Below are positions 39,628 to 48,436 of a stretch of 64,000 nt of DNA, one piece after another (the stretch's first letter is position 1; every line of letters starts with the position of its first letter). Source of the DNA: a virus. The stretch covers positions 39,224 to 103,223 of IMG/VR virus record IMGVR_UViG_3300006737_000020. One strand, given 5' to 3'. A program made the translations under genes and the position numbers. The notes under the pieces were generated by a model. That model was not told where the DNA came from, did not search any database, and saw only the letters and a list, made by a program, of their open reading frames with translations.

Positions 39628-41871
39628 TTAACTTTGTCCTGGCCAAGGTCCTAACTTTCCTTGTTCAAATGCTGCATCTAATCCATGCCATGAATTACTT
39701 GATTTACCTGCTCTTAATTTTGAAAACGGTCCTTTGCTTGCAAGTGCAGTGTTATATTCAAAATGCCATTCTTCTGTTGTCACAGTTCTTACAAATCCAT
39801 ATTTATATGAATTAGCTACCAACCATGCATAAACTCCTTTTGTATTAGTAGTACTAGTTTTTGATCGACTACCATCTTTATTTACTAGATATCGTTTATA
39901 ATCTAAATCAATTGCAGTACCACTTTGGTGTCTACTATAACCTGGTATTGCTACGTAACATGAAAATTTAGTTGAACTTGCTGTCCATAACGGACTTGAT
40001 CTATCTTTTTTATTGGCTTCTGTTTTCCAACCTTTATTAATTGCATTTGCATATCTACAATTTACTTGTCCTGATGCTAATTTCTTTCCTGTTCTTGGAT
40101 GATTGATTTGCCAAAGACCTCTGAAGCTACTATTTAATTTTATTTCTACTCCATCAGCTTTTGCTGCCTTAAATAATGTAAGCACTTTGCCACACATTTT
40201 TTCTAATACAGGTTGTCCTTGTATTAATCGTATTCTATCTGTACCAACAACTCGCCCTCTAGTTGGTGATCCTCTTTCAGTATCAAAATATTCATATTCA
40301 CCATCTAATAATTCTAAATCTTCTACATCATCTGGAATTGGTTCTAATGGTTCTGCAGGAAATATTGGTGCACTAATACCATTACAATCTTTAGATGGAA
40401 TAGCATATCCATTAGAACTATAATGGGCTTCATCTGATGAATTACTAAATGGCTGTTCAATTGCATCATATTGGTTGTGTGCTAATGAAACTGCAATTTT
40501 TTGTCCTGAACACATATAGATTGAAGCTTTGTCTCCATTAATATCTTCGATGATATATTCATTTCTAGAATTTTTCTGAGAAGGTGCTTGCCCTGCTCTT
40601 AATATATTAATTGGAGCTCCTGGACCTGCTTGCCCCTCGCCCCATGATGGCATTTTTATATATCGTTCTGGTTCTTTTGGATTAACTGTTGATCCAAATC
40701 GTATAGAATTTCCAAAACGACCTTGTATTAAAATATCACCTTCATATGGCTGTAAATTATTTAGTTCTGTTTGTTCTACAAAATCATTACCTGGAGCTGG
40801 ATTAGTTTTATTATCTGATGTATTAGGGTTTGGTCCTGCGGTAGGATTAGAATCTTTAGGATTAGGAGAATAGTTTTGATCAACTTCAGGTTTACGTTCT
40901 GTTGGTTCTTTAAATTGTTCTACAAATTTAGATGATTCTTCTTTTGTATAAAAACTATTATTTTCATATCCTCTATCTAATTCATGTAATTCTGCAATTG
41001 ATTTATATGTTCCACCTTTACCAACTGGCATATTATTAAATTCGTAATTATCAGCTGTTAATGTTGATAATTCTAAATATCCTGTTACAGTGTTATATCC
41101 AAATTTTTCTTCAGATTCTTTGAATTCTCCGGTATACCCTTCTCGTACCAATCTCTCTTTATACTCTTCAATTTTATTTTCTCTATCCTTTAAACCTTCT
41201 GGAGTTTTTCGAGTATCACCAGATTCCATTGCTTGTTGATATTGAAGAACTGCTTCTTCTAATTTTTGGAATTTTGAAATCATCTTACTAGATAATTGAT
41301 CGGTAGTTGGTGGCTCTTCTGCTGGAACACCTTCTTTTGCATCTTGCTTTTTATTTGATGTAGTAGGATTACCAGCTTCTGCATTTGCATATGCATCTAC
41401 TTTATTAGTCTTATTACCATCTTGTAATACTCTAGTTGGACTTTTTACTCCTTTTGCATTTGAAGCAGGATTCAAATTTGTATGAATACTTCCTCCTAAT
41501 GATACTGGAGCAAGATAATACCAATCTAAATCATACTGCATTCCTGCAGCTTTTTTACCTGTTGCGCCATCTGGAGAGGCTGCTCCCATTTCAGGTCCAG
41601 GTCCTTGGAAGCATACAACATGTTCTCCTACTAGAGGTATACGAGTTGTATTAATATCAGCTGGATATGCTGTAACTTGTTTACCTGGTCCAGAACCAGC
41701 TCCTGCTTGGTTTCCTTGTAATTGAATTGTTACTTCACCACGAACATTATCCATAGCTTCATCACCAGAACCACCTTGCTTCTTTTTTGATTCCGATGCT
41801 GTTGTATTTTTAAATGCATGAGTTATGTCAACTACTTCTCCATATGCCCATGTTAATCCTGCTTGACTCAT
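39628..41871 (-). CDS. 5: Baseplate spike, gp5-like, with M15 peptidase domain
   Basis: 747 aa. An N-terminal OB-like part (RGEVTIQLQGN ... RIPLVGEHVVCFQGP) and GDILIQGRFGNSIRFGS are typical of gp5-type hub proteins. Residues ~550-735 are a zinc D,D-peptidase/endopeptidase of the M15 (VanY/DacB) type: SRHQSGTAIDLD (His and Asp ligands, ~650) and EEWHFEY (catalytic Glu and third His, ~703). T4 gp5 carries a lysozyme here. The phage probably cuts peptide cross-links rather than glycan while penetrating the wall. Confidence 0.88.
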   Translation of the reverse strand: MSQAGLTWAYGEVVDITHAFKNTTASESKKKQGGSGDEAMDNVRGEVTIQLQGNQAGAGSGPGKQVTAYPADINTTRIPLVGEHVVCFQGPGPEMGAASPDGATGKKAAGMQYDLDWYYLAPVSLGGSIHTNLNPASNAKGVKSPTRVLQDGNKTNKVDAYANAEAGNPTTSNKKQDAKEGVPAEEPPTTDQLSSKMISKFQKLEEAVLQYQQAMESGDTRKTPEGLKDRENKIEEYKERLVREGYTGEFKESEEKFGYNTVTGYLELSTLTADNYEFNNMPVGKGGTYKSIAELHELDRGYENNSFYTKEESSKFVEQFKEPTERKPEVDQNYSPNPKDSNPTAGPNPNTSDNKTNPAPGNDFVEQTELNNLQPYEGDILIQGRFGNSIRFGSTVNPKEPERYIKMPSWGEGQAGPGAPINILRAGQAPSQKNSRNEYIIEDINGDKASIYMCSGQKIAVSLAHNQYDAIEQPFSNSSDEAHYSSNGYAIPSKDCNGISAPIFPAEPLEPIPDDVEDLELLDGEYEYFDTERGSPTRGRVVGTDRIRLIQGQPVLEKMCGKVLTLFKAAKADGVEIKLNSSFRGLWQINHPRTGKKLASGQVNCRYANAINKGWKTEANKKDRSSPLWTASSTKFSCYVAIPGYSRHQSGTAIDLDYKRYLVNKDGSRSKTSTTNTKGVYAWLVANSYKYGFVRTVTTEEWHFEYNTALASKGPFSKLRAGKSSNSWHGLDAAFEQGKLGPWPGQS

Positions 41872-42245
41872 TTAGAATCTCCTAAATCAATTTCATCTTG
41901 TTGTTGTTGGATTGCATCTAATTCTTCCTGAGCTGTTTGTAATAATCTTTGTTTTTCTTCTTCAGACATTCCAAATTCATCTCCACCTTCCTTATTTCCA
42001 CTTCCAACTAATCGTTGAACAACTGCAGCTAATTTAACTAGATGTTCATCATTCTTAACGGATACATCTAGGTATTCTTTTATTAATGGAACTATCACAG
42101 TTGCATCACCTATATTTTTAATTAAAGGTTGTAGCTCTTGAATCAATGTATTAATTTGTCTATCTTTCTTTTTAGAATTATGATAGATATCTTTCATTAA
42201 ATCAGAAAATGTAGTTCCTTTGAATAATTCAAATTCATCATGCAT
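41868..42245 (-). CDS. Conserved helical protein upstream of the spike
   Basis: 125 aa, function unknown. Almost entirely helical and acidic: FKGTTFSDLMKDIYHNSKKKDRQI, then VPLIKEYLDVSVKNDEHLVKLAAVVQRLVG, ending in a Gln-rich coil. It overlaps the gp5-like gene by 4 nt (ATGA-type), so it may be an assembly factor or minor baseplate protein. SD AAAGGGAAT. Confidence 0.7.
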   Translation of the reverse strand: MHDEFELFKGTTFSDLMKDIYHNSKKKDRQINTLIQELQPLIKNIGDATVIVPLIKEYLDVSVKNDEHLVKLAAVVQRLVGSGNKEGGDEFGMSEEEKQRLLQTAQEELDAIQQQQDEIDLGDSK

Positions 42246-42262
42246 AGTTTATTCCCTTTAAA

Positions 42263-42271
42263 ATAAATATG
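42263..42271 (-). promoter_or_regulatory. Late promoter motif
   Basis: CATATTTAT then TTTAAA on the minus strand, 17 nt before the ATG at 42245. Confidence 0.6.
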
Positions 42272-42276
42272 TACAA

Positions 42277-43080
42277 CTATGATTTATGGGTGCCAATATA
42301 CCCTCTATGTGAATAATTTTCATACATAGAAGCATAATGTCTTTTCATTATATTAACTACTTTGGTAATGTTTTGTGTTTTAAGACCTGTCCTTTCTCTT
42401 ATAAGAATATAAAGAGCTTTCTTATTGAAATTTTCTATATTATCTCTAATTCGAAATAATTCTAATAATGTATCGGCTACAATAATATCTCGTTTGTTTG
42501 AAAATATAGTATTTAAATTTGTTGTATAATAATCTACAAATTGGTTTGTAAAATCTTTTAGGCCTTCTTGGTAATCATTATATGATGCCTCACCTCCAAG
42601 ATCTCTACTATCATCTATTACTGTTAAATCTGTCCTTGCTTTCATTTTTGCATAATTTGCATTATTTGCAATAATAAGATAATTTTTTGCTACAATACTA
42701 AAATATGAAAATGCTTTACCTTTTCCTAAAACATACTTATGTATTTTTTCATTTAAGAATGCAACTGTTTCACATTTAACATCTATATAAGGTACATCAA
42801 AATAATAAAACTTAAAAGTATGTATAATATTTTCAGCTAGTTTATCAAATGCATAATGTATATGTTCTCTGTAAACTTTATTACGTTTTAATTCATCATC
42901 TTCACTATTATATGCAACTATTGCATGATCGGTTATATATGTAAAATATTGTTTTTTAGTTGGCTTTCGGCCTCGTTTCTTTTTCTTTGGAAGTAATGCT
43001 TCTTCTTCAATACGAGCCTTATCTTCTTCTAACCAGATATAAAATTTGTCTACTGCTGATAGTTCTGTTTGTTCATTCAT
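42277..43080 (-). CDS. 55: Late-transcription sigma factor, gp55-like
   Basis: 267 aa. The central FKFYYFDVPYIDVKCETVAFLN and KGKAFSYFSIVAKNYLIIANN match the region-2-like core of marine T4-type late sigma factors. A basic stretch near the N-terminus (KKKKRGRKPTKKQ) may contact DNA. Family role: binds host RNA polymerase and recognises late promoters with a single -10 element. The CATATTTAT motifs of this window are the obvious targets. The ATG overlaps the stop of the upstream gene. Confidence 0.8.
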   Translation of the reverse strand: MNEQTELSAVDKFYIWLEEDKARIEEEALLPKKKKRGRKPTKKQYFTYITDHAIVAYNSEDDELKRNKVYREHIHYAFDKLAENIIHTFKFYYFDVPYIDVKCETVAFLNEKIHKYVLGKGKAFSYFSIVAKNYLIIANNANYAKMKARTDLTVIDDSRDLGGEASYNDYQEGLKDFTNQFVDYYTTNLNTIFSNKRDIIVADTLLELFRIRDNIENFNKKALYILIRERTGLKTQNITKVVNIMKRHYASMYENYSHRGYIGTHKS

Positions 43081-43367
43081 TAGTTAACTCCACGATTTAG
43101 GTCTTCCATTACTTCTTTGATTAACTTAAAGGAAGTGCCTACTTCGTCTGATGCTTCAAATGCTCCTTGTCTATCAGCATTTCTTATTTCAGAGTTGGCT
43201 TCATTAATTTTTGTTTTTAATCCATCAAAAAAGTTATAGTAATCTAGATTTGATTTTTCTAGATCCTCAATATAATCTGATTGATCTTCTTGTTTTTTTA
43301 ATTGGTTTATATTAACAAATAGTGATATTGTTAATGCAACCGCTAATATTATTATTGTTGTTATCAT
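43080..43367 (-). CDS. Small membrane-anchored coiled-coil protein
   Basis: 95 aa. One N-terminal membrane span (TTIIILAVALTISLFVNI), then a charged coiled coil (KKQEDQSDYIEDLEKSNLDYY). It overlaps the HD gene by 4 nt and the sigma gene by 1 nt, so all three are coupled. Function unknown. Confidence 0.7.
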   Translation of the reverse strand: MITTIIILAVALTISLFVNINQLKKQEDQSDYIEDLEKSNLDYYNFFDGLKTKINEANSEIRNADRQGAFEASDEVGTSFKLIKEVMEDLNRGVN

Positions 43368-44167
43368 TTATTATCTCCGAATAAGTCATCAAACATTTTC
43401 ATTGCTGCTCCAGCTTCTCCTTTTGCTGCAATGTTACCTAATTTTTTAAAATTGGCCTTTTTATTGTTTTTATTAAATCCTGCAAGTGAAGCTTTTTTAG
43501 CAGTTGTTTGAGATGATTTTGTCTTTGCCCACATCTCATATTCTATTCTTGCTGCCATACAATCTGCTTGATGCATTACAAAACCTAAGTTAGTTTTTAA
43601 TTTTGAATCTGCTGTTCTAGACATGAAATAAGGTTTATTATGTTCATCATATAATCCATCAGTTAATTTAATACCTAACATTTCATTCCAAGTGATCTCA
43701 ATACCATAATGCTGCAATAACCAAATAGATAGGTCGTTTACAAGGGTAAATTGGTTGTTAGGATTAACCTTATACATCCTTCCCATATTTTTTCTATGCC
43801 ATTCAGAATCATTAGGAATATATGTTTCATTACCTTCTCCAGGAAATCCCATTTTACCAATATCATGATTTAATGCTGTAAAGATTAATTCTTCTTTTGT
43901 ATAGCCAGACATATCCGCTCCCATTTTAGTCCATAATGCATGAACCTCTTTTGCACATTTAATTACTCGCAATACATGATCTACATATCCGCCTTCAATT
44001 GCATTATGATAATGGTCAATACTTGAAGCTGGTTGCATTGACATTCTATCTTCTAAGTCTGTATACATTGCTAAAAGTTTTTCTTTTCTTTCACCTTTAA
44101 AGTTATCTTCGATAACCTTAATTAAGGACTCCCAATTTTCTACTATTTGTTCTGCTGTTAATTTCAT
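43364..44167 (-). CDS. HD-domain phosphohydrolase
   Basis: 267 aa. Metal ligands of the HD fold are visible: GGYVDHVLRVI (His64) and NHDIGK (His101-Asp102), with further His residues downstream (WLLQHYGIEI). Likely a nucleotide or nucleic-acid phosphohydrolase; the substrate cannot be read from the sequence. The C-terminus is basic (FNKNNKKANFKKLG). Located between ClpP and the late sigma gene. Confidence 0.8.
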   Translation of the reverse strand: MKLTAEQIVENWESLIKVIEDNFKGERKEKLLAMYTDLEDRMSMQPASSIDHYHNAIEGGYVDHVLRVIKCAKEVHALWTKMGADMSGYTKEELIFTALNHDIGKMGFPGEGNETYIPNDSEWHRKNMGRMYKVNPNNQFTLVNDLSIWLLQHYGIEITWNEMLGIKLTDGLYDEHNKPYFMSRTADSKLKTNLGFVMHQADCMAARIEYEMWAKTKSSQTTAKKASLAGFNKNNKKANFKKLGNIAAKGEAGAAMKMFDDLFGDNK

Positions 44168-44171
44168 ATCT

Positions 44172-44813
44172 TTAAATTATTTGGTCAATTACGCCTAAGT
44201 CTAATGCTTGGCCTGAAGTTAAATACATATCCGTTCTCATTTGATCTTTCCACCATGCTGCATCTTTTTTTGTTTTATCTGCTAACAAATCATATATATC
44301 TTGTTCAACTTGTTTAACAAAATCTACAGTTGCTGTTACGTCTGTCAACTTACCTGATATCATTGAAGATGCTTGATGAAACATTATGGTTGAGTTTTTA
44401 CTAACCATTCTCATTCCTGTACCACATGTTAATATAACAGATGCGGCTGAAAAGGCTTTGCCTCTGCATATAGTATTTACTTTTACATCTAATGATTTTA
44501 AGTAATCAATAATTCCCATCATTTCATGAATATCTCCTCCTGGACTATTTATCATTAAATTAACTGGGGCATTTGGATCTCCTTTATATGCTGGTGTTTG
44601 TCTATATTTTAATATACGCCTAACACGAATCATCAAATCAAATAAAGAATGACTTTCTATTTCATCATTAAGATAAATGACAGAATCATCTAATTCAATT
44701 TGATTAGCTAATATATCATTCAATTCTTGGTATGGTGATACCTCTTGAGTTGGCTGAATTAATTCTTCTTGTTGTTTTGGTTTGATTGGTCGCTCGTTAT
44801 ATAAATCACTCAT
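44172..44813 (-). CDS. clpP: ClpP-like serine protease
   Basis: 213 aa. NLMINSPGGDIHEMMGIIDYL is the S14 oxyanion region; Ser122 in GKAFSAAS and His146 in IMFHQAS are the catalytic pair, with an Asp in WWKDQM as the probable third residue. An N-terminal ~45-residue Gln/Pro extension precedes the core. Roles could include host-protein turnover or processing of virion precursors. The ATG lies 3 nt beyond a host-type promoter box. Confidence 0.88.
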   Translation of the reverse strand: MSDLYNERPIKPKQQEELIQPTQEVSPYQELNDILANQIELDDSVIYLNDEIESHSLFDLMIRVRRILKYRQTPAYKGDPNAPVNLMINSPGGDIHEMMGIIDYLKSLDVKVNTICRGKAFSAASVILTCGTGMRMVSKNSTIMFHQASSMISGKLTDVTATVDFVKQVEQDIYDLLADKTKKDAAWWKDQMRTDMYLTSGQALDLGVIDQII

Positions 44814-44816
44814 AAT

Positions 44817-44868
44817 ACTTTAATATAATAAATTATTCTCGTAAAAACAAATTTAATAAAGCTTTTTT
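44817..44868 (-). promoter_or_regulatory. Host-type promoter before clpP
   Basis: Minus strand: AAAAAAGC (44861-44868), 9 nt, TTTG (44848-44851), 20 nt containing TTACGAG, TATATTAAAGT (44817-44827). The upstream block overlaps the end of the preceding gene. Confidence 0.7.
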
Positions 44869-45377
44869 AACTGACGTTCTAACTTCCTCATTTTAACAGC
44901 ATTGGCTCTGATATCCTTTTTATACTTGGCTGTTTTAATATTGCCTCTGACCATATTCATTTGTTCCAGGACTTTGGTACGTAATGTTTCTTTTTCACGC
45001 TTGGTAAGTTTTTTCTTTTCTGGTTTTGCTTTTGTAGGTTCTAATGTACCTTTGAGTTTAGGTTGTTCTACTCCTTTATGAAATACATTACCTTCTTTAT
45101 CAACAAATTCTTTCATGAACTGCCAGCCTCTTAATCTACCAGATGATTTATATCCTCCTCTAATATCTGGAGGTCCTACTGTTTTATTAACACATTTATA
45201 ACATAATACTGCAGTTGCTCCTTCTCCTACTTCTGACCATTCATTACATCTAGGATGTTTAGCTAAGATTTGCCAACCCCAATATGATTTATCTTCAATG
45301 CTGTTTCTGCATATCATATAAGTTGTTCTACCTTTCTTTTTTGTTTTAAATTTTGTAACTTGTTTCTTTTTTGCCAT
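44853..45377 (-). CDS. Zinc-binding basic protein, unknown
   Basis: 174 aa. The N-terminus is very Lys-rich; ICRNSIEDKSYWGWQILAKHP ... VLCYKC has Cys residues that could bind zinc. The C-terminal third is a basic helix (LRTKVLEQMNMVRGNIKTAKYKK). Not recognised. Its ATG follows the preceding stop by one base (TAATATG). Confidence 0.65.
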   Translation of the reverse strand: MAKKKQVTKFKTKKKGRTTYMICRNSIEDKSYWGWQILAKHPRCNEWSEVGEGATAVLCYKCVNKTVGPPDIRGGYKSSGRLRGWQFMKEFVDKEGNVFHKGVEQPKLKGTLEPTKAKPEKKKLTKREKETLRTKVLEQMNMVRGNIKTAKYKKDIRANAVKMRKLERQLKKLY

Positions 45378-45378
45378 A

Positions 45379-46407
45379 TTATAAATTTTTAGGTTGTTTA
45401 GGTATTCTTCCTCCTCCAGCTGTCATTCCTTGATCAGATTGTTCTTGGTAGATATCTTCTTTTTTTATTTGAAGAACTTTATGTCCTCCGGTACTATCTA
45501 TCTGTATTACCTTTTCTGTTACAGATGGTGTTTCTTCAGGTTCCTTAGGTTCTTCAGGTTCTTTAGGAATAATAGGTTTAGGTGAAGGAACTTTTATTTT
45601 TTCTTCTGGTTTTATTTGAGCAAATGCAAAATTAGCTGCTACTACCATTGCAATTGCTAATGGATCAAATACAAATACAATTAATAATAAAAACCAATTA
45701 ACTACTTGTCCCATATCTTTACCAGTTGTTTCTGCAAGATATTTAAGTGGTCCTAATTCTCTTTGTTCTTCATTACCAATTTCTAACTCTAATAGTTCTG
45801 TATCAATTCTCATTACAGAATCCATTACAGCTTCCAATCTTACATTAATAGTATCTCTATCTGCAATAGTACTTTTTAATTCTGATTGTAATGCTCTTCT
45901 TGTCGAACTAGAAGTTGTTGTTATAACTTTTTCAGCTTCAGCATCATAATATGATACCTGGGCAGGATTTGAGAGCGATGTTCTTAAATCAGAAATAGTT
46001 GTATTTAATTGTGTCTTTTCTAAATTAAGATCTGTTTTTTGTTCTTCGAATCTATTTTGTTTAGTCTGTAATACAATTAATGATTTATCTAGAAATTCTG
46101 ACTTAGTTGCTGTTTCTTGATAAGCTCCAGATAAGAATCCATATATACCACCAGATGTTATTATCATCAAAACAAATACTGCTATAGATAAATAAGCTCG
46201 TAACCATTTGTTTATTGTACCCCAATATTGATATAATAAAGAAGCGGTTATTAATTTTGCAAATTCTAACGATCCGGCCATTATAATAACTTGTAGACTA
46301 GCTCCTGCAAACAATTTACTTAGTCCAAAAACTGAATAAAATGCTGCAGAACCGGAGACGGCTAGTGCCGCAAGTCCTATTAAAAATGGAAAGAATCGTT
46401 TTTTCAT
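45379..46407 (-). CDS. Multi-span membrane protein with coiled coil
   Basis: 342 aa. Three hydrophobic spans in the first ~100 residues (FLIGLAALAVSGSAAFYSVFG; LQVIIMAGSLEFAKLITASL; AYLSIAVFVLMIITSGGIYG) are followed by a ~120-residue coiled coil. A fourth span (WFLLLIVFVFDPLAIAMVVA) precedes a Pro/Glu-rich tail. The long domain probably faces one side of the inner membrane. It is coupled to the small gene upstream (TAA-A-ATG). Function unknown; superinfection control or membrane remodelling are possible. Confidence 0.7.
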   Translation of the reverse strand: MKKRFFPFLIGLAALAVSGSAAFYSVFGLSKLFAGASLQVIIMAGSLEFAKLITASLLYQYWGTINKWLRAYLSIAVFVLMIITSGGIYGFLSGAYQETATKSEFLDKSLIVLQTKQNRFEEQKTDLNLEKTQLNTTISDLRTSLSNPAQVSYYDAEAEKVITTTSSSTRRALQSELKSTIADRDTINVRLEAVMDSVMRIDTELLELEIGNEEQRELGPLKYLAETTGKDMGQVVNWFLLLIVFVFDPLAIAMVVAANFAFAQIKPEEKIKVPSPKPIIPKEPEEPKEPEETPSVTEKVIQIDSTGGHKVLQIKKEDIYQEQSDQGMTAGGGRIPKQPKNL

Positions 46408-46408
46408 T

Positions 46409-46588
46409 TTAGTTTTGTATATTATCTTGAGCGTATTTTATTTTGTCACGTATAACTTTAAATCTACGTTGTGCTTCAGATGGATCAATTTTCATTCCGC
46501 GTCTAATTACATCTTGTAAGATTTGTATCATATTATCAGCTTCATCCAATTGGATCTTCACTTGTGGTGCATTTTTTACTGTACTCAT
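46409..46588 (-). CDS. Small helical protein (59 aa)
   Basis: ATG at 46586-46588 with a strong AAAAGGAGAAAA signal. It is helical and amphipathic (QLDEADNMIQILQDVIRRG; SEAQRRFKVIRDKI). The stop is one base before the start of the membrane protein gene, so the pair form an operon. No family recognised. Confidence 0.7.
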   Translation of the reverse strand: MSTVKNAPQVKIQLDEADNMIQILQDVIRRGMKIDPSEAQRRFKVIRDKIKYAQDNIQN

Positions 46589-46656
46589 AACTTTTCTCCT
46601 TTTTTTAGGTGGTTTGACTATGCTTATGCATAATTATTTTTAAATTATTATTTATT

Positions 46657-46665
46657 ATAAATATA
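46657..46665 (-). promoter_or_regulatory. Late-like promoter motif variant
   Basis: TATATTTAT then AATAAA on the minus strand, 68 nt before the ATG at 46588, in a very AT-rich gap (46589-46702). Confidence 0.35.
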
Positions 46666-46702
46666 TATTATTAATATTATTAATAGATTAATATATTATA
46701 TT

Positions 46703-47674
46703 TTAACTAACTCCGGCCAATATTGGCCTATTTTTTTGTCTATATAAACTTCTATGTTCTAAAACTGCCAATTCTTTGGCTTTTGCTTCAACTACTATAT
46801 CTAAATCTAATCCATATGTTCTAATCTCATCGCGGATATAATCTGAATGTGCTTGTTTTCTAATCTTATCATCTTGGTATTCACGAGCTCTACTTTCCGA
46901 ATAATGACAACATTGTCTAACATCTTCTGGCCATGTACTAGCTGCTAACCGTAAAGCTTCTTCTTCTGATAACTCATCTGGATGGAATGTATGATGATGA
47001 TAATCAAATGTAATTGGAATTCCAATTTCTTTATAGAAATAATCATATATCATTTTTGTTGACCACATACTAGCCTTATCATCATTTTCTAAAACTAATC
47101 TAGACTTAAGATTGTCTGATAATCTATGCCACGTCTTAATCCATCGTTCGGCCGTTGATTTATGGTCACCATATGCACCTCCTACATGAATATTTATTTT
47201 ATTTTCAAAAGAAGGTTTATAACCCATTAGGTCAAACATTTCTGAATGACGTTCTAAACCTATAATAGATTTTTCTACAACATCTGGTCTTGGAGAACCT
47301 AATACATGGAATGGTCCTGGATGTGTAGTTAACCTCATATTATGTTTACGAGCATATTCGCCGGCTTCATATAATCTATCAGAGATTTCTTTGATTTGAG
47401 GTAATTGATTTAGTTCATAATGATCATGCCATGGAAATAATTCAGAACCTATTCTAAACAATGTTATATCATGTTCAATATTCCATTGTAAATAGTGTAA
47501 TAAATCAGTTGCATTCTTTAAGGCACGTTCACCTATTAGTTCATAATTACGATCGGGATACCACGTTGCTTTTCGTGCCGTCCTAGAAGTAGTTACTCTA
47601 CCTCCTGCTTTTTTAGGTCTATTCGTTAATGTCATATTAACGCAAGCATAACCTAGTCTTACCTTTTTATTCAT
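46703..47674 (-). CDS. uvsE: UV damage endonuclease (UvdE/UvsE)
   Basis: 323 aa. The TIM-barrel UvdE family is clear: RLGYACVNMTL at the N-terminus, HPGPFHVLGSP, NIHVGGAYGDHKSTAERW, LENDDKASMWS and ITFDYHHHTF with the metal-binding His/Glu set. It nicks DNA 5' to UV photoproducts and so starts repair without photolyase. The ATG abuts a host-type promoter -7 box. The last codons contain a 14-bp palindrome (GGCCAATATTGGCC). Confidence 0.93.
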   Translation of the reverse strand: MNKKVRLGYACVNMTLTNRPKKAGGRVTTSRTARKATWYPDRNYELIGERALKNATDLLHYLQWNIEHDITLFRIGSELFPWHDHYELNQLPQIKEISDRLYEAGEYARKHNMRLTTHPGPFHVLGSPRPDVVEKSIIGLERHSEMFDLMGYKPSFENKINIHVGGAYGDHKSTAERWIKTWHRLSDNLKSRLVLENDDKASMWSTKMIYDYFYKEIGIPITFDYHHHTFHPDELSEEEALRLAASTWPEDVRQCCHYSESRAREYQDDKIRKQAHSDYIRDEIRTYGLDLDIVVEAKAKELAVLEHRSLYRQKNRPILAGVS

Positions 47675-47709
47675 ATTTAAATATAAGAAAAATTTTTCAA
47701 TTATCCAAG
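47675..47709 (-). promoter_or_regulatory. Host-type promoter before uvsE
   Basis: CTTG (47706-47709), 20 nt including ATTGA, TATATTTAAAT (47675-47685) on the minus strand; the ATG begins at the next base. The transcript is probably leaderless. Confidence 0.65.
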
Positions 47710-47910
47710 TGATTCTTCAGAAATGATTTCTGCATCTTGGAGAGTTTCACAACAATATAACCAACCTTCTTTCTTTAATAAGATATCAGTCATGGTCCAT
47801 TGTTTCATAATATTGGTATCAAAATTTGGGTTTAAACGATCTAATCTAAAGGCTCGTTTTACCATAAGTTTCTTACCATTGAAATCTATATAATGTCCTA
47901 CTTGTAGCAT
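47701..47910 (-). CDS. Small protein of unknown function (69 aa)
   Basis: Basic/acidic mixed 69-aa protein (HYIDFNGKKLMVKRAFRLDRL ... GWLYCCETLQDAEII). No family recognised. It lies between hsp20 and uvsE, and its last codons overlap the uvsE promoter. Confidence 0.6.
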   Translation of the reverse strand: MLQVGHYIDFNGKKLMVKRAFRLDRLNPNFDTNIMKQWTMTDILLKKEGWLYCCETLQDAEIISEESLG

Positions 47911-47920
47911 ATGTTATTAG

Positions 47921-47960
47921 TTCTTATAACCAGGTTTAAACCGGCCAATTGCGGGTTGGC
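47921..47960 (-). terminator. Possible double hairpin after hsp20
   Basis: Reading the minus strand after the hsp20 stop: GCCAA-CCCGCAA-TTGGC, then CCGGTTTAAACCTGG, an imperfect palindrome. There is no U-run, so this may stabilise the mRNA end rather than terminate it. It contains one arm of a 12-bp inverted repeat that flanks hsp20. Confidence 0.4.
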
Positions 47961-47968
47961 ATAATTAT

Positions 47969-48382
47969 TTACTTAATTGTAACTGATTTTGGTTTTTGAT
48001 CTTCAGCAAGCGGTGCATAAAGATGTAGTAAACCGTTTTGTAATTTAGCTTCTAGGTTACCTAATTCGAACCTTCTACTAATTCTCCATCCAAAGTTAAA
48101 TGATCGCTTTGCAATATTTCTTTGAATGTATTCTGCATCATTAGAGCCTTTATCTTTCTTATACTCTACTCGCAGGATATCTCCCTCTATAGTAAGATCA
48201 ATATCTTTTTTTGTAAGTCCAACACATGCAATATCAATATTAAGACCATCTTTGGCCTCATATATATCTACTGGATGGTTAACTCTGATTTGGTTGAACG
48301 GAGCAAATTCTTCCTCCGATTTGAAAAAATCCCTAAACAGGATGTCGAATGGCGATGTGCCAAAATGTGTTAATTGTGTCAT
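47969..48382 (-). CDS. hsp20: Small heat shock protein Hsp20
   Basis: 137 aa. Alpha-crystallin domain: VDIYEAKDGLNIDIACVGL, DIDLTIEGDILRVEYKK, NFGWRISRRFELG and NGLLHLYAPLAE, ending in the SVTIK tail. ATP-independent holdase, common in T4-like marine phages and proposed to help virion assembly. SD AAGGAGA. The gene is bracketed by an exact 12-bp inverted repeat (47949-47960 and 48437-48448). Confidence 0.93.
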   Translation of the reverse strand: MTQLTHFGTSPFDILFRDFFKSEEEFAPFNQIRVNHPVDIYEAKDGLNIDIACVGLTKKDIDLTIEGDILRVEYKKDKGSNDAEYIQRNIAKRSFNFGWRISRRFELGNLEAKLQNGLLHLYAPLAEDQKPKSVTIK

Positions 48383-48436
48383 AATAAATCTCCTTAAATA
48401 ATTTTATTTTTGTTAAACAATGTTTTAACATAACCA

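Noticed and set aside
39628-41871. A free endolysin
   Set aside because: The M15 peptidase is fused to gp5-like spike domains, so it acts in entry; no separate lysis enzyme was identified in the window.
46712-46726. GGCCAATATTGGCC palindrome as a regulatory site
   Set aside because: It is within the last codons of uvsE (encoding ILAG); a similar palindrome before the OMP gene is more likely regulatory, but one shared 12-mer is weak evidence.
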